DNA of 64,000 nt from Paramagnetospirillum marisnigri (GTDB lineage Bacteria > Pseudomonadota > Alphaproteobacteria > Rhodospirillales > Magnetospirillaceae), in NCBI RefSeq assembly GCF_001650715.1, contig NZ_LWQT01000066.1, positions 62,001 to 126,000 on the forward strand, in the 5' to 3' direction. A program made the position numbers and the translations under genes. Below are positions 1-10,560 of this stretch, in pieces (position 1 is the stretch's first letter; each line of letters begins with the position of its first letter). A model generated the notes under the pieces. It was given only the letters and a program-made list of their open reading frames with translations. It was not told the DNA's origin and did not search any database.

Positions 1-214
1 CCAGGATCTTGGCCGAGCGGTAGGCGGGCTTGTTCAGCACGAAGTCGGGGACCTCGGCGCCTTCGGGGGTATAGCGCATCTCGTCGAACAGATTCTTGCC
101 CAGGCCGGTGCGCTTGATGGTCTTCAGGAACTGCTTGGGGATGATCATGTCGGTGTCGACATTGATCATGGGCAGGGGCGCCGCGACGCCGGTCAGCGTG
201 GTGAACTTGTCCAT
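1..214 (-). CDS. leuD: 3-isopropylmalate dehydratase small subunit (partial, N-terminal part)
   Basis: This is the small subunit of isopropylmalate isomerase, which with LeuC converts 2-isopropylmalate to 3-isopropylmalate in leucine synthesis. Only about the first 71 residues are present because the gene runs off the left edge. The start ATG is at 214, preceded by a GGGGAAA-type ribosome binding site. The N-terminus reads [20 protein letters not shown], followed by [10 protein letters not shown], the typical LeuD opening with the conserved NVDTDxIIP motif. It lies 12 bases downstream of leuC on the same strand, so the two subunits are co-transcribed. Confidence 0.93.
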   Translation of the reverse strand, partial: MDKFTTLTGVAAPLPMINVDTDMIIPKQFLKTIKRTGLGKNLFDEMRYTPEGAEVPDFVLNKPAYRSAKIL

Positions 215-226
215 GTCCGTTTCCCC

Positions 227-1630
227 TTACAGCGAGCGAACGTCGGTGAGCTTGCCGGTGATGGCGGCGGCGGCGGCCATGGCCGGGCTGACCAGATGGG
301 TGCGGCCGCCCCGGCCCTGACGGCCCTCGAAATTGCGGTTCGAGGTCGAGGCCGAGCGCTGGCCGGGCTTCAACTGGTCGGCGTTCATGGCCAGGCACAT
401 GGAACAGCCGGGCTCGCGCCATTCGGCGCCAGCCTCGATGAACACCTTGTCCAACCCTTCCGCCTCGGCCTGCTCCTTGACCAGGCCCGAGCCGGGAACG
501 ATCAGCGCCTGCACCGTGGGAGCGACCTTGCGGCCCTTGAAGATCTCGGCGGCGGCGCGGAAGTCCTCGATGCGGCCATTGGTGCACGAGCCGATGAACA
601 CCACGTCGACGGCGATGTCGGTGGCCTTCATGCCCGCGGTCAGACCCATATAGTCCAGCGAGCGCTGCACCGCCTTCTTCTTGGCCTCGTCCTTGATATC
701 GTCGGGGTTGGGCACGGTGCCTGTGATCGAGATCACATCTTCCGGGCTGGTGCCCCAGGTGATCTGCGGCTCCAGATGGGTGATGTCCAGCTCGATCTCG
801 GCGTCGAAATGGGCGCCCTCGTCGGTGAACAGGGTCTTCCAATAGGAGACGGCGGCCTCATAGGCGGCGCCCTTGGGAGCACGCGGCTTGCCCGCGATAT
901 AGGCGAAGGTCTTCTCGTCCGGGGCCACCAGACCGGCGCGCGCGCCCGCCTCGATGGTCATGTTGCAGACCGTCATGCGGCCTTCCATGGACAGATCGCG
1001 GATGGCCTCGCCCGCGAATTCCACCACATAGCCGGTGCCGCCCGCCGTGCCGATCTTGCCGATGATGGCCAGCACGATGTCCTTGGCGGTGATGCCCACG
1101 GGGGCCTTGCCCTTGACGGTGATGCGCATGTTCTTGGCGGGCTTTTGCACCAGGGTCTGGGTGGCCAGCACATGCTCGACCTCCGAGGTGCCGATGCCGA
1201 AGGCCAGCGCGCCGAAGGCGCCATGGGTGGCGGTGTGGGAATCGCCGCAGACGATGGTGGTGCCCGGCAGGGTGAAGCCCTGTTCCGGCCCGATGATGTG
1301 GACCACGCCCTGGCGGATGTCGTCCATGGCGAAGTACTCGACGCCGAACTTCCGGGCATTGGCTTCCAGGGTTTCCACCTGGATGCGGCTTTCCTCGTTC
1401 TCGATGCCCTTGGAGCGGTCGGTGGTGGGCACGTTGTGGTCGGCCACCGCCAGGGTCAGCTCGGGATGGCGGACCTTGCGCCCGGCCATTTCCAGCCCCT
1501 CGAAGGCCTGCGGGCTGGTGACCTCGTGGACCATGTGGCGGTCGATATAGATCAGGCAGGTTCCGTCATCCTGCACATCCACCAGATGCGCGTCCCAGAT
1601 CTTGTCGAACAACGTGCGGGGCTTGGCCAT
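227..1630 (-). CDS. leuC: 3-isopropylmalate dehydratase large subunit
   Basis: The gene encodes the 467-residue catalytic [4Fe-4S] subunit of isopropylmalate isomerase (aconitase superfamily), about the family's usual length. The three cluster ligands are visible: Cys349 in [13 protein letters not shown] and Cys409 and Cys412 in GCSMCLAMN. Other aconitase-family signatures are [12 protein letters not shown] near residue 35, DHNVPT near 64, and [13 protein letters not shown] near 128. It is followed by leuD and separated from rplS upstream by 180 bases of palindromic repeats, so it probably has its own transcription start. The assignment is secure. Confidence 0.97.
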   Translation of the reverse strand: MAKPRTLFDKIWDAHLVDVQDDGTCLIYIDRHMVHEVTSPQAFEGLEMAGRKVRHPELTLAVADHNVPTTDRSKGIENEESRIQVETLEANARKFGVEYFAMDDIRQGVVHIIGPEQGFTLPGTTIVCGDSHTATHGAFGALAFGIGTSEVEHVLATQTLVQKPAKNMRITVKGKAPVGITAKDIVLAIIGKIGTAGGTGYVVEFAGEAIRDLSMEGRMTVCNMTIEAGARAGLVAPDEKTFAYIAGKPRAPKGAAYEAAVSYWKTLFTDEGAHFDAEIELDITHLEPQITWGTSPEDVISITGTVPNPDDIKDEAKKKAVQRSLDYMGLTAGMKATDIAVDVVFIGSCTNGRIEDFRAAAEIFKGRKVAPTVQALIVPGSGLVKEQAEAEGLDKVFIEAGAEWREPGCSMCLAMNADQLKPGQRSASTSNRNFEGRQGRGGRTHLVSPAMAAAAAITGKLTDVRSL

Positions 1631-1654
1631 GTGTCTTTCCTCAACAGCCTCGAC

Positions 1655-1785
1655 CCCCTGCCCCGGCCTCGCCGGGGGAGGGTCGGGGTGGGGGCCCCGG
1701 CCTGCGCCGGGGATTACGGGTAGTCAGCCATGCGACGAATGCCCCCTCCCCATCCCTCCCCCGGCGAGGCCGGGGGAGGGGGGAA
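1655..1785. repeat. Inverted pair of GC-rich palindromic repeats (family II)
   Basis: The leuC-rplS intergenic region carries two copies of a GC-rich palindrome in opposite orientation. One, at about 1658-1700, reads CCCCGGCCTCGCCGGGG followed by GAGGGTCGGGGTGGGGG. The other, at about 1741-1782, reads CCCCCTCCCC then CCCCCGGCGAGGCCGGGGG. Each folds as a hairpin and the two arms can also pair with each other. Related sequences occur at 51655-51725, 55312-55352, 60797-60898 and 62404-62450. The site lies downstream of rplS and could act as a transcription end or mRNA-stability element, but no T-run is seen. Confidence 0.7.
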
Positions 1786-1810
1786 GAAAGCGAGGGCGGC
1801 TAGGGTCGCC

Positions 1811-2254
1811 CTATTCCTTGGCGCCTTCGACCTTGGCGGCCTTGGCGGCGGCGGCGTCGGCACGCTCGGCGGCGGAGACCTTGCCGGAATGGCCGGTGGT
1901 CTGCTCGGCGATACGGGCGGACTTGCCGCGACGGTCACGCAGATAGTACAGCTTGGCGCGACGCACATCGCCGCGGCGGACCACGTCGATGGAGGCGATG
2001 TTGGGCGAATACAGCGGGAAGATACGCTCCACGCCCTCGCCGTAGCTGATCTTGCGCACCACGAAGGACGAATTCAGGCCGTCATTCTTGCGGGCGATGC
2101 AGACGCCTTCATAGGCCTGCACGCGTTCGCGATTGCCTTCGATCACCTTCACATTGACCTTCACCGTATCGCCCGGAGCGAAGCTGGGGACGCCGCGCTC
2201 GGCGGTCAGCTTCTCGATCTGCTCCTTTTCGAGCTGCTCAATGATGTTCACCAT
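1811..2254 (-). CDS. rplS: 50S ribosomal protein L19
   Basis: L19 sits at the 30S-50S interface of the ribosome. The 147-residue protein begins [16 protein letters not shown] and contains the L19 signatures [28 protein letters not shown] and the basic [23 protein letters not shown] stretch near residue 105 (split here for length). It is about 30 residues longer than typical L19. The extra part is an Ala/Glu-rich tail after [20 protein letters not shown]. It lies 3 bases downstream of trmD in the conserved rpsP-rimM-trmD-rplS order. Confidence 0.97.
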   Translation of the reverse strand: MVNIIEQLEKEQIEKLTAERGVPSFAPGDTVKVNVKVIEGNRERVQAYEGVCIARKNDGLNSSFVVRKISYGEGVERIFPLYSPNIASIDVVRRGDVRRAKLYYLRDRRGKSARIAEQTTGHSGKVSAAERADAAAAKAAKVEGAKE

Positions 2255-2257
2255 GGC

Positions 2258-3004
2258 TCAACCCTCGTTTCCTGTCTTGGCGGCTTGGTACCGATCCCAC
2301 AGATCGGGCCGGCGCCGCCGGGTTACGTCCTCTGCCTGACGCTTGCGCCAGGCGTTGATCTTCTCGTGGTGACCGGACAGCAACACGTCCGGCACCTCCC
2401 GCCCGTCCCAGACCTGGGGGCGGGTATAGTGGGGATATTCCAGCAATCCCCACTCGAAGCTCTCTTCCGCCAGCGATTCCTGCTTGCCGATCACTCCCGG
2501 CAGCAGCCGCACGATGGCGTCCAACATCACCAGCGCCGCCGGTTCTCCGCCCGACAGGACGAAATCGCCCACGCTGATCTCCAGCGCCTCGTGGGCTTCC
2601 AGCACCCGCTGGTCGACGCCCTCGAACCGCCCGCACAACACTCTGACGCCCGGTCCCTCGGCCAGTTGCCGCACCAGGGACTGGTCCAGCATCCGCCCGC
2701 GCGGCGTCATATACACCAACGGCCCCGGTGCCGGAGTTCCCCGGATGGCGGCGTCCAGCACATCGGGACGCATCACCATTCCGGCCCCTCCGCCGAAGGG
2801 GGAATCGTCCACGTTGCGGTGTCTGCCGGGTGCGAAGCCCCGGATGTCCACCGCGTCGATGGACCAAAGTCCCTCTTCCAACGCCCGGCCTGCCAGCGAC
2901 AGGCCCAACGGCCCCGGAAACATCTCGGGGAAGATGGACAGCAGGGTGGCCCGCCAGGGCTGCCTAACCGTCTCTTCCACCGCTTCAACCATCCTTTTCA
3001 CCAT
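2258..3004 (-). CDS. trmD: tRNA (guanine-N1)-methyltransferase TrmD
   Basis: TrmD makes m1G37 in tRNAs and prevents +1 frameshifting. With the ATG at 3004 the protein has 248 residues, matching the family. An ATG at 2992 is also possible. Reading further upstream to 3115 would translate the family I repeat, which I reject. Signatures are [20 protein letters not shown] near the N-terminus, [17 protein letters not shown], the SAM-binding trefoil-knot region [18 protein letters not shown], and [17 protein letters not shown] near the C-terminus. The start overlaps the 3' end of rimM, so translation is coupled. Confidence 0.95.
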   Translation of the reverse strand: MVKRMVEAVEETVRQPWRATLLSIFPEMFPGPLGLSLAGRALEEGLWSIDAVDIRGFAPGRHRNVDDSPFGGGAGMVMRPDVLDAAIRGTPAPGPLVYMTPRGRMLDQSLVRQLAEGPGVRVLCGRFEGVDQRVLEAHEALEISVGDFVLSGGEPAALVMLDAIVRLLPGVIGKQESLAEESFEWGLLEYPHYTRPQVWDGREVPDVLLSGHHEKINAWRKRQAEDVTRRRRPDLWDRYQAAKTGNEG

Positions 3005-3605
3005 CAGCCTCAGGCGCCGGCGCGAACTCCGTTCGCTTGGCTTCCCTCCGCTGCGCTCCGGCTCGCTCAACGCTCGCGCGCTCGGCTTTGCCTCGCTCGT
3101 CCTCGTCGGCGGCATAGACCGGCGGGATCACCACCAGCCTTGCGCCCGCCACATCCACCACCGGCACCTGCGCCTTGGTGAAGGGCACCATCAGGTTGCC
3201 CTTCGGCGCCAGCGCGATGTCCAGCACGTCCCCGGCGCCGAAATCATGCACCGCCGCGACGGTGCCCAGTCTTTCGCCGCCTTCATCCTCCACCGCCAGG
3301 CCGATCAGGTCGGAATAGAGGAACTCGTCCTCCGTCGACTTGGGCAGGCGCTCGCGGGCGACCCAGAAACGGGTGCCCTTCAGCGCCTCGGCGGCGTCGC
3401 GGTCGGAAATCCCCTCCAGCGTGGCGATGACCGAACCCTTGGCCTCGCCCGTCACCTTCAAGCGGAACTTCCGGCTTCCGGTCTCGTCCTCCACCGGGGA
3501 GTAGTAGCCGATATCCTTCGGCTCCTCGGTGAAGCTCTTGACCTTGACCGCGCCCCGGACCCCATGCACGCCAACGACGACGCCGACGCACACCCGGTCC
3601 GACAT
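2985..3605 (-). CDS. rimM: Ribosome maturation factor RimM
   Basis: RimM binds S19 and assists 30S head assembly. The protein starts [20 protein letters not shown] and has the N-terminal RimM fold, then a PRC-barrel containing [30 protein letters not shown] and [20 protein letters not shown]. The usual family length (about 170) is reached near [12 protein letters not shown]. The final roughly 35 residues are Arg/Glu/Ala-rich and are encoded by a family I repeat (about 3008-3095), so the tail is probably repeat-derived and unstructured. The gene overlaps trmD and follows rpsP by 6 bases. Confidence 0.95.
   Translation of the reverse strand: MSDRVCVGVVVGVHGVRGAVKVKSFTEEPKDIGYYSPVEDETGSRKFRLKVTGEAKGSVIATLEGISDRDAAEALKGTRFWVARERLPKSTEDEFLYSDLIGLAVEDEGGERLGTVAAVHDFGAGDVLDIALAPKGNLMVPFTKAQVPVVDVAGARLVVIPPVYAADEDERGKAERASVERAGAQRREAKRTEFAPAPEADGEKDG
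3008..3095 (+). repeat. Dispersed multi-hairpin repeat, family I, copy A
   Basis: This copy begins CCTCAGGCGCCGGC, then the hairpin GCGAAC-TCC-GTTCGC (3022-3036), then the connector TTGGCTT, a weakly paired segment, and GCTCAACGC. The first ~35 bases match copy C at 55223 almost exactly. The later stems are degenerate compared with copies B (23779-23866) and C. It lies inside the 3' end of rimM and encodes that protein's tail. Confidence 0.75.
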
Positions 3606-3611
3606 GGGATG

Positions 3612-3983
3612 TTACTCGGCGCTGGCGGTTTCGGCGGCCGCGGCGGCGGCACGATCGGCCTCGTCCTTGGCGCGCTGCTGGGCCTTGGCCTTGGGCTGCG
3701 GCTTCTTGGTCTGCTCGGGCTTGGCGGCCTTGGCCACCAGGCCCTTATCGGCGAAGAAGCGCACCAGGCGATCGGTGGGCTGGGCGCCGACGGACAGCCA
3801 ATGCTTTACCCGCTCCTCGTCCAGGGTCCAGCGCAGGCCGGATTCCACGGTGACCATGGGATTGTAGGTGCCGACCTTCTCGATGAAGCGGCCGTCGCGC
3901 GGGCTGCGGGCATCGGCCACCACGATCTTGTAGAAGGGGCGCTTCTTGGCGCCACCGCGGGAGAGACGAATCTTCAGAGCCAT
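3612..3983 (-). CDS. rpsP: 30S ribosomal protein S16
   Basis: S16 is an assembly-critical 30S protein. The sequence opens [20 protein letters not shown] and continues [20 protein letters not shown] and NPMV, the standard S16 core, with [15 protein letters not shown] near residue 70. At 123 residues it is about 35-40 longer than typical. The extension is a Lys/Gln/Ala-rich tail ([20 protein letters not shown] and an alanine run), a common feature of alphaproteobacterial S16. It is second in the ffh-rpsP-rimM-trmD-rplS operon. Confidence 0.97.
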   Translation of the reverse strand: MALKIRLSRGGAKKRPFYKIVVADARSPRDGRFIEKVGTYNPMVTVESGLRWTLDEERVKHWLSVGAQPTDRLVRFFADKGLVAKAAKPEQTKKPQPKAKAQQRAKDEADRAAAAAAETASAE

Positions 3984-4029
3984 TCTTCAGTCTTCCTCTT
4001 AGAGAAAATTTCCCAGGACGCCGGAACCC

Positions 4030-5394
<1,365 letters not shown>

Positions 5395-5497
5395 GCGAAT
5401 CCGTGACCCATAAGCAATGACACGCCGGTGCGCGTAAAGTCGCGGACCGACGGGCCTCCGTGGAGGCGGTGGTCTCCAGAAATCTGAAGAGGGTGGG

Positions 5498-5526
5498 GTT
5501 GTAGTCCGCTGAGCGGGGAGAGTCAA
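5498..5526 (-). promoter_or_regulatory. Sigma-70-type promoter for the ffh-rpsP-rimM-trmD-rplS operon
   Basis: Read on the minus strand there is TTGACT (5526-5521), a 17-base spacer, then TACAAC (5503-5498). This is a strong match to the housekeeping consensus with ideal spacing. It would start transcription near 5491, about 95 bases upstream of the ffh ATG. Confidence 0.65.
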
Positions 5527-5619
5527 CAATTTCCCCGCCGGTTTTGTTCAGAGGCCATTCATGTTGCACCGCATATGCTGGCCGCTCCAATCCAAGCCGC
5601 ACCTAGGGAGGATGCGCGC

Positions 5620-6912
5620 ATGACCCTTTCCATAGAACCCGCAGACCAGCCGTTTCCCATTCTTCGGCTGTTTCGCACCCGGTTGGTTCCGGGCCTCGCG
5701 CTTTCGGCCGTGCTCTTGCTTGGTGGCGGCTGGGTTTCCGTAACCTCCCTTGAAAAGAGGGTCTATCTGGAAACCACCCAGCGCCGGGTCGAAAACACGG
5801 TGCGACTGGTTGAGCGGGCCGAGCCCCAGACCTGGGAACGATTGCTCAGTGGGGAGAGCCCCGCCCTGGTCCTGGCCGATCCGGCCGGGGCTCGCGCCCG
5901 CTTCCTGCTGGAAGAAACGGCCAATGACGGTCATGTGCTGCAACTGAAAATCTTCAACGAGCGGGGAATCACTTTGTACGCCACAGACCCGGCAGACCTG
6001 GGCGTGAGGGAGGAAAACGCCCTGATGCGACAGGTGCTGCGGGACAAGAAGCCGCAGATTGAAACCACTCAGCGGGATAATCTTTCACTCTACGAGATCT
6101 ATGTTCCGATTAATACGAAAGAGCACACCATTGCCTTCGAGGTCTACGAGCCATCCAGCATACTGGACGAAGTCATCGTCGAGAGTTTCTCCCGCTTCGC
6201 GGTACTGCCCATCGTCATCCTGCTAGGCTTCGGGCTTTGGCTGCAGCGCGTTGTTACCAAGGCGCAGGCGGATATCGACGGACGTGTGGAGGTGCAACAG
6301 ACGCTGAGGCGGCAGTTGGAACGTTTCGTATCCCAAAGTGCCGGTCTTGCCGCCAGGCAATCTCCAGGCGGCCAGGTGCCGACAACCCGCGCCGGCATGA
6401 CTCTCTTTTATTCCGACGTTCGAGACTTCACCAGCCTGGCGGAATTTCATCCGCCCAAGGCCACGGTGGAGTTCCTCAACGAGTTGATGACCCGTCAGGT
6501 GGAGATCGTCACCACCCATGGTGGTGATGTCGACAAGATGATCGGCGATGCCCTTCTGGTGCGCTTCGAGGGCAGTGATCGTGAAGCCCGTGCCCTGGCC
6601 GCGGCCCAATCGATTCTGATCGACCTGGCGGCGCACCCCATGGCGCGAGCCATCGGAATCGGTATCTATGACGGTGAAGCCATCTTGGGGGCCATCGGCC
6701 CCAAGGAGCGCCAGGACTTCACCGTCATCGGCGACAGTGTCAACCTTGCCGCGCGTCTATGCTCCCTCGCGGAAGAAAACCAGCTTGTCATCGACGAACA
6801 AGCCCTGCGCCGCTCGGGATTGCCAGACGATGGCTTCTCTCCCGCCGAGGAAAACAAGGTCAAGGGCCGCAAGGGGCTGGTCAGCGTCCGGCGGTGGTCG
6901 CCATCCGTCTGA
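5620..6912 (+). CDS. Membrane-anchored class III adenylate cyclase with periplasmic sensor region
   Basis: The ATG at 5620 is preceded by AGGGAGG, giving 430 residues. There is an N-terminal transmembrane helix (about 24-42), an extracytoplasmic region of about 150 residues, a second helix (about 193-210), a short linker and a C-terminal class III nucleotide cyclase domain (about 255-390). Both metal aspartates are present, Asp266 in FYSDVRDFTS and Asp310 in KMIGDALLVRF. The transition-state residues lie in IGDSVNLAARL. Lys306 before MIGDALL fits ATP rather than GTP specificity. The expected product is cyclic AMP made in response to an unknown external signal. It converges on the MCP gene to its right. 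Confidence 0.88.
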   Translation: MTLSIEPADQPFPILRLFRTRLVPGLALSAVLLLGGGWVSVTSLEKRVYLETTQRRVENTVRLVERAEPQTWERLLSGESPALVLADPAGARARFLLEETANDGHVLQLKIFNERGITLYATDPADLGVREENALMRQVLRDKKPQIETTQRDNLSLYEIYVPINTKEHTIAFEVYEPSSILDEVIVESFSRFAVLPIVILLGFGLWLQRVVTKAQADIDGRVEVQQTLRRQLERFVSQSAGLAARQSPGGQVPTTRAGMTLFYSDVRDFTSLAEFHPPKATVEFLNELMTRQVEIVTTHGGDVDKMIGDALLVRFEGSDREARALAAAQSILIDLAAHPMARAIGIGIYDGEAILGAIGPKERQDFTVIGDSVNLAARLCSLAEENQLVIDEQALRRSGLPDDGFSPAEENKVKGRKGLVSVRRWSPSV

Positions 6913-6928
6913 ACCGTCAATCTCCGGC

Positions 6929-9889
6929 TCACAGCTTCAGGGCGTAGCGCAGGGCACCCCAATGGCGCGAGCCGACCATGATGGGGCAGTCGATTTCCTT
7001 CAGCAGCATGAACTGGCCACCGCCCATGTCGCGGACATAGGTTTGGGCCAGATAGGGCTGGGTATTGCGCGACGCCAGGATGCCGGTGCGGTCGTCGAAG
7101 ATGCGGCGGTTGCGCGAATGAGCCATGTTCCAGAGCTTGTCGCCGGGGCGCTGTGGCTCGGAATACTTCCGGTTATGAGTGGCGATATAGCCGTTGCGAT
7201 CCGAGGCGCAGCACAGCACCACCCGGGGATCCCGGGCCAGTTCGGTATCGATGATGTCGGGCAGCAACAGGTCGGTCAGGGCGGTGTGCTTGGCCAGCAG
7301 CTGCAACGGATCGGTATCGGGGATGGGGACATAGTCGTTGTCGAACAGGTCGCCCAGACTGATGCGGCCATCGGCCACGGCCTTTTCCAGGGCGGTGGCC
7401 ACCTTGGCGGCGGTCTGTTGCGCTGCCTGGATATAGGGAAGGTCGCGGGCCTTGGCCGCCTCGATGGCGTCGGTGATGGCCTGTTTCTGATCCTTGGACA
7501 CCTTGACGAACTGGCACTGGATGCCGAGTTGGCTGCCCAGGATGGCCTTGGACGGAATGGTGCCCACGCCGGGGAAGGTGATGGTGCCCATGGCGCCTTC
7601 CAGCTTGGGCGCGTTGCCCACCACCAGCAGGGCGCCCATCACCGAGATGTCGCCGGTCTGGCCCGAGAAGCGCTGGTCGCCGAATTCGGCCGAGAACTCC
7701 ACCGAGACCGGCACCCGTTCCACGGCGCGGCGGTTGCCGCCGTAGGAGGTGCGCAGGATGACATTGAGGCGGCGTTGAAGCGCGCCGATATCGTGGCTGA
7801 CCAGGGCGGACAGCTCGTTGACCTTGCGCGCCGTGGTGCCGGTCATCTCGGCCCCGTGCAGTACCGAGGCGGCGGTATGGGCCACTTCGCGGGTATGGTC
7901 GGCGGCCTGGACGGCGCTGGCCATGATTTCGGCGGTGGCGGCGCGCTGCTGCTCGGCGGATTCCGCCACCTGGCCCGCGATGGCATCAATGTCGCGGATG
8001 GTTTCGGCCACCGCTTCCACGGTGGTCACCGCCTCGCGGGTGGTGCGCTCGATGTCCTGGGCCTGGGCATTGACGCGGCCGATGGCGTCCTCGGTCTGGC
8101 CCGCCAGCCCCTTGACCTCGCTGGCCACTACGGCGAAGCCCTTGCCGGTCTCGCCGGCACGGGCGGCTTCGATGGTGGCGTTCAGCGCCAGCATGCGGGT
8201 CTGTCCGGCGATGGCCTGGATCAGCGAGGCCACATCGCCGATGCGGGCGGTGGCCTCGGTCAGGGTGCCGACGCTGGCGCTGGCGGCGTCGACCCTTTGG
8301 CGGGCCGCCTCGCTGTATTCCGAACTGTGCTGGATGCGCGCCGTGATCTCGCGCGACGAGGCTTCCAGTTCCTCGGTGGCTCCGGCCACGGTCTGGACAT
8401 TGCCGCTGGTGATCTCGATGGCGGTGGCCATGGATTGGGATTGGGCCTGCAATTCCTCGGCGGTGGCCAGCAGCTTGGCGGCACCTTCGCGCAGGCGGTC
8501 GGCCTGGGTGGAGATTTCGGCGACGGTGGTTTCCACCTCGCCCTCCAGCAGGACGGTCAGCTTCAGCATTTCCTTCTTGAGGTGGGCCTCGGCCTTGGCG
8601 GCATTTTCCTGCCGTTCCAGGGCGGCATAGCCCAGCTTGGCCTTCATGGCGCGCAACTGGGCATTGGGGCGCTGGAACTCGGCGACCGCCTCGATTTCGA
8701 TCTCATGGACGAAATCTCCGGCGGCGATGGCATTGAAATGCCGCTCCAGCCGCGCCAGCGGCTTGCGCAGGAAACGGACCAGCAGCACCGCCAGCAGCAC
8801 CGCCAGCAGGGTTCCCGACACCAGGAACGTGAAGCCCAGCCGCATGTGATGGCGGAAATCCGTCTTGGCGTCTTCGTAGAGTTCGCCCGCGACCCGGAGC
8901 TGGAGCAGAACCAGGCTCCGCGCCGCCTGATGCGCTTCTTCGAACAACTGGTGCAAGGTGTCGGCGGAATGCCCGCGCAGACCCTCGAGATCCTTGGCCT
9001 CGGCCAGGGATATGGCCACTTCCAGTCCATTGGACACATAGCTTTTGCGGGCCTGTTCGAACTCGTCGGCCAGTTCCTTCTCTTCCTCGGTGAGGGGATT
9101 GGACCGATAGGTCTGCCAGACCGCCCCGATATGGTCGCGATTGGCCCGGATGCGGGCGATCCGCTTTTGCACGCCCAGGCTGTTGGACGCCGCCAACTCG
9201 TCTTGCAGCAACTGGGCGTTCAGCAGGTTGTCGCGCATGCGGTCGACGACATCCGCCAACTGTCCGGCGGGAACCGTGCGGTGTTCGTAGACCGCGCGCA
9301 AGGCCTCGTTGGAATCGCCCATGCCATCCAGCACCGCGCCCATGCCCAGGATCATCACCATCACCAGCACCGCGATGATGACGGTCAGGCGGCCGGTGAT
9401 GCTGTTGGCCAGGCGGCCCAGCCGGGCGGCCAGGGTGGTGCCAAGCACCCTTCCTTCCGTGACCGTGATATTGCGGGCGGTGCCGTTGCGGATCTGCTCG
9501 TAGAGCTTTTCCGCCGCGTCGATCTGGGCGCGGCTCGGGGCCGAGCGGATGGAGATGAAGCCGGTGATCTCGCCATCGGTAATCTCGGGGGTGGCGTTGG
9601 CGCGCACCCAGTAATGATCACCGTTCTTGGCGCGGTTCTTGACGATACCTTCCCACGGCTTGCCCGATTTGATGGTCGCCCACAGATCGGCGAAGGCGGC
9701 GGGTGGCATATGGGGATGGCGGACCAGATTGTGGGGCGCGCCGATCAGCTCTTCCTCGGTATAGCCGCTGATGTCGATGAAGGCTTGGTTGACGAAGGTG
9801 ATACGGCCCTGGGGATCGGTCTTGGACACCAGGACTGTGCCCTCGGGCAACTCGATTTCGTGATTGGTAATCGGCTCGTTGACACGCAT
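6929..9889 (-). CDS. Large PAS-HAMP-methyl-accepting chemotaxis protein with PilZ and C-terminal sensor-like domain
   Basis: This is a chemoreceptor of about 986 residues. Order of parts: an Aer-type PAS domain (about 10-125: TDPQGRITFVNQAFIDISGY, NRAKNGDHYWVRANATP), a transmembrane helix (VIIAVLVMVMILGMGAVL), a roughly 140-residue ligand region, a second helix (FLVSGTLLAVLLAVLLVRFL), HAMP, and an MCP signalling domain ([20 protein letters not shown]). Next comes a PilZ domain with RAVER and DISVMG near residue 718, then about 185 residues ending MLLKEIDCPIMVGSRHWGAL. PAS suggests redox or oxygen sensing and PilZ suggests c-di-GMP input. I prefer the ATG at 9889; an in-frame ATG at 9922 lies just upstream. 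Confidence 0.9.
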   Translation of the reverse strand: MRVNEPITNHEIELPEGTVLVSKTDPQGRITFVNQAFIDISGYTEEELIGAPHNLVRHPHMPPAAFADLWATIKSGKPWEGIVKNRAKNGDHYWVRANATPEITDGEITGFISIRSAPSRAQIDAAEKLYEQIRNGTARNITVTEGRVLGTTLAARLGRLANSITGRLTVIIAVLVMVMILGMGAVLDGMGDSNEALRAVYEHRTVPAGQLADVVDRMRDNLLNAQLLQDELAASNSLGVQKRIARIRANRDHIGAVWQTYRSNPLTEEEKELADEFEQARKSYVSNGLEVAISLAEAKDLEGLRGHSADTLHQLFEEAHQAARSLVLLQLRVAGELYEDAKTDFRHHMRLGFTFLVSGTLLAVLLAVLLVRFLRKPLARLERHFNAIAAGDFVHEIEIEAVAEFQRPNAQLRAMKAKLGYAALERQENAAKAEAHLKKEMLKLTVLLEGEVETTVAEISTQADRLREGAAKLLATAEELQAQSQSMATAIEITSGNVQTVAGATEELEASSREITARIQHSSEYSEAARQRVDAASASVGTLTEATARIGDVASLIQAIAGQTRMLALNATIEAARAGETGKGFAVVASEVKGLAGQTEDAIGRVNAQAQDIERTTREAVTTVEAVAETIRDIDAIAGQVAESAEQQRAATAEIMASAVQAADHTREVAHTAASVLHGAEMTGTTARKVNELSALVSHDIGALQRRLNVILRTSYGGNRRAVERVPVSVEFSAEFGDQRFSGQTGDISVMGALLVVGNAPKLEGAMGTITFPGVGTIPSKAILGSQLGIQCQFVKVSKDQKQAITDAIEAAKARDLPYIQAAQQTAAKVATALEKAVADGRISLGDLFDNDYVPIPDTDPLQLLAKHTALTDLLLPDIIDTELARDPRVVLCCASDRNGYIATHNRKYSEPQRPGDKLWNMAHSRNRRIFDDRTGILASRNTQPYLAQTYVRDMGGGQFMLLKEIDCPIMVGSRHWGALRYALKL

Positions 9890-10140
9890 CTGGACACCCG
9901 GCTCCCAAACCTGAAACCCCATACATCCGCTGTATGCATATAAACGAATGGAGTGTCCAGCCCGGCTTTAGGTTGGAACAGAGACCGTGGCGAAATGCCG
10001 GGCACTTGCCTGCTTTTTAGGCGATTCGCCTCAGTTATTCGGCCCGTCGCCGCCGTCTCCGGAATAGGTACACCTCTTGCATCAATGGCGGGAGCAGTAA
10101 GGCTCAAACCGCGCCAAGGCGGAAGAATGGGATTCGGGAG

Positions 10141-10560
10141 ATGGCGGTCATCGTATTTTATGAAAAGCCAGGATGTGCCAACAACACCCGCCAGAAACAG
10201 GCGTTGATCCGGTCGGGGCACGACGTGGTGGCGCTGGATATCCGGGTTCAGGCCTGGACACCCGACACGTTGCGCCCATTCTTTATCGGCCGTCCGGTGG
10301 CGGACTGGTTCAACCGTGCCGCCCCCCGGGTGAAGTCGGGGGCGGTGGTGCCGGAACTGATGCAGGCCGACGAGGCCCTGGCGGCCATGTGCGTCGATCC
10401 CCTGCTGATTCGCCGCCCGCTGATGGAATCCGATGGCAGGCGCATGGTGGGATTCGACGAGGCGGCGGTGAATGCCTGGTTGGGGCTGGTGCCCGAAGGG
10501 CCGCCGCTGACCGAGGTCTGCCCCCGCAGCGACGGCGCCTGTCCTCCGCCGAAGGTGTGA
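10141..10560 (+). CDS. ArsC/Spx-family thioredoxin-fold protein, nitrogenase-associated type
   Basis: The 139-residue protein begins MAVIVFYEKPGCANNTRQKQ. The N-terminal beta strand, the single Cys in KPGCANN and the C-terminal DPLLIRRPLMESDGRRMVGF block are typical of the ArsC/Spx superfamily. The wording FYEKPGCxNNTRQK fits the subgroup found beside nitrogenase genes (often labelled nitrogenase-associated protein). No nif gene is in the window, so that role is an inference. The gene stands alone on the plus strand, with the ORF ending directly against the convergent enoyl-CoA hydratase. It may be a redox or glutathione-linked reductase; its substrate is unknown. Confidence 0.82.
   Translation: MAVIVFYEKPGCANNTRQKQALIRSGHDVVALDIRVQAWTPDTLRPFFIGRPVADWFNRAAPRVKSGAVVPELMQADEALAAMCVDPLLIRRPLMESDGRRMVGFDEAAVNAWLGLVPEGPPLTEVCPRSDGACPPPKV

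Noticed and set aside
3005-3115. N-terminal extension of TrmD
   Set aside because: It is the translation of the family I repeat and lengthens the protein beyond the family norm; an ATG at 3004 or 2992 gives the proper N-terminus.
6668-9943. A very long plus-strand open frame opposite the large MCP gene, and similar long antisense frames at 15904-18114 and 46368-48956
   Set aside because: They lie opposite clearly real genes, show Gly/His/Gln/Leu-rich low-complexity translation typical of the reverse frame in GC-rich DNA, and have no family signatures.
10000-10140. A sigma-54 promoter before the nitrogenase-associated-like gene
   Set aside because: I looked for TGGCAC-N5-TTGCA; only GGGCACTTGC without the spacer is present.
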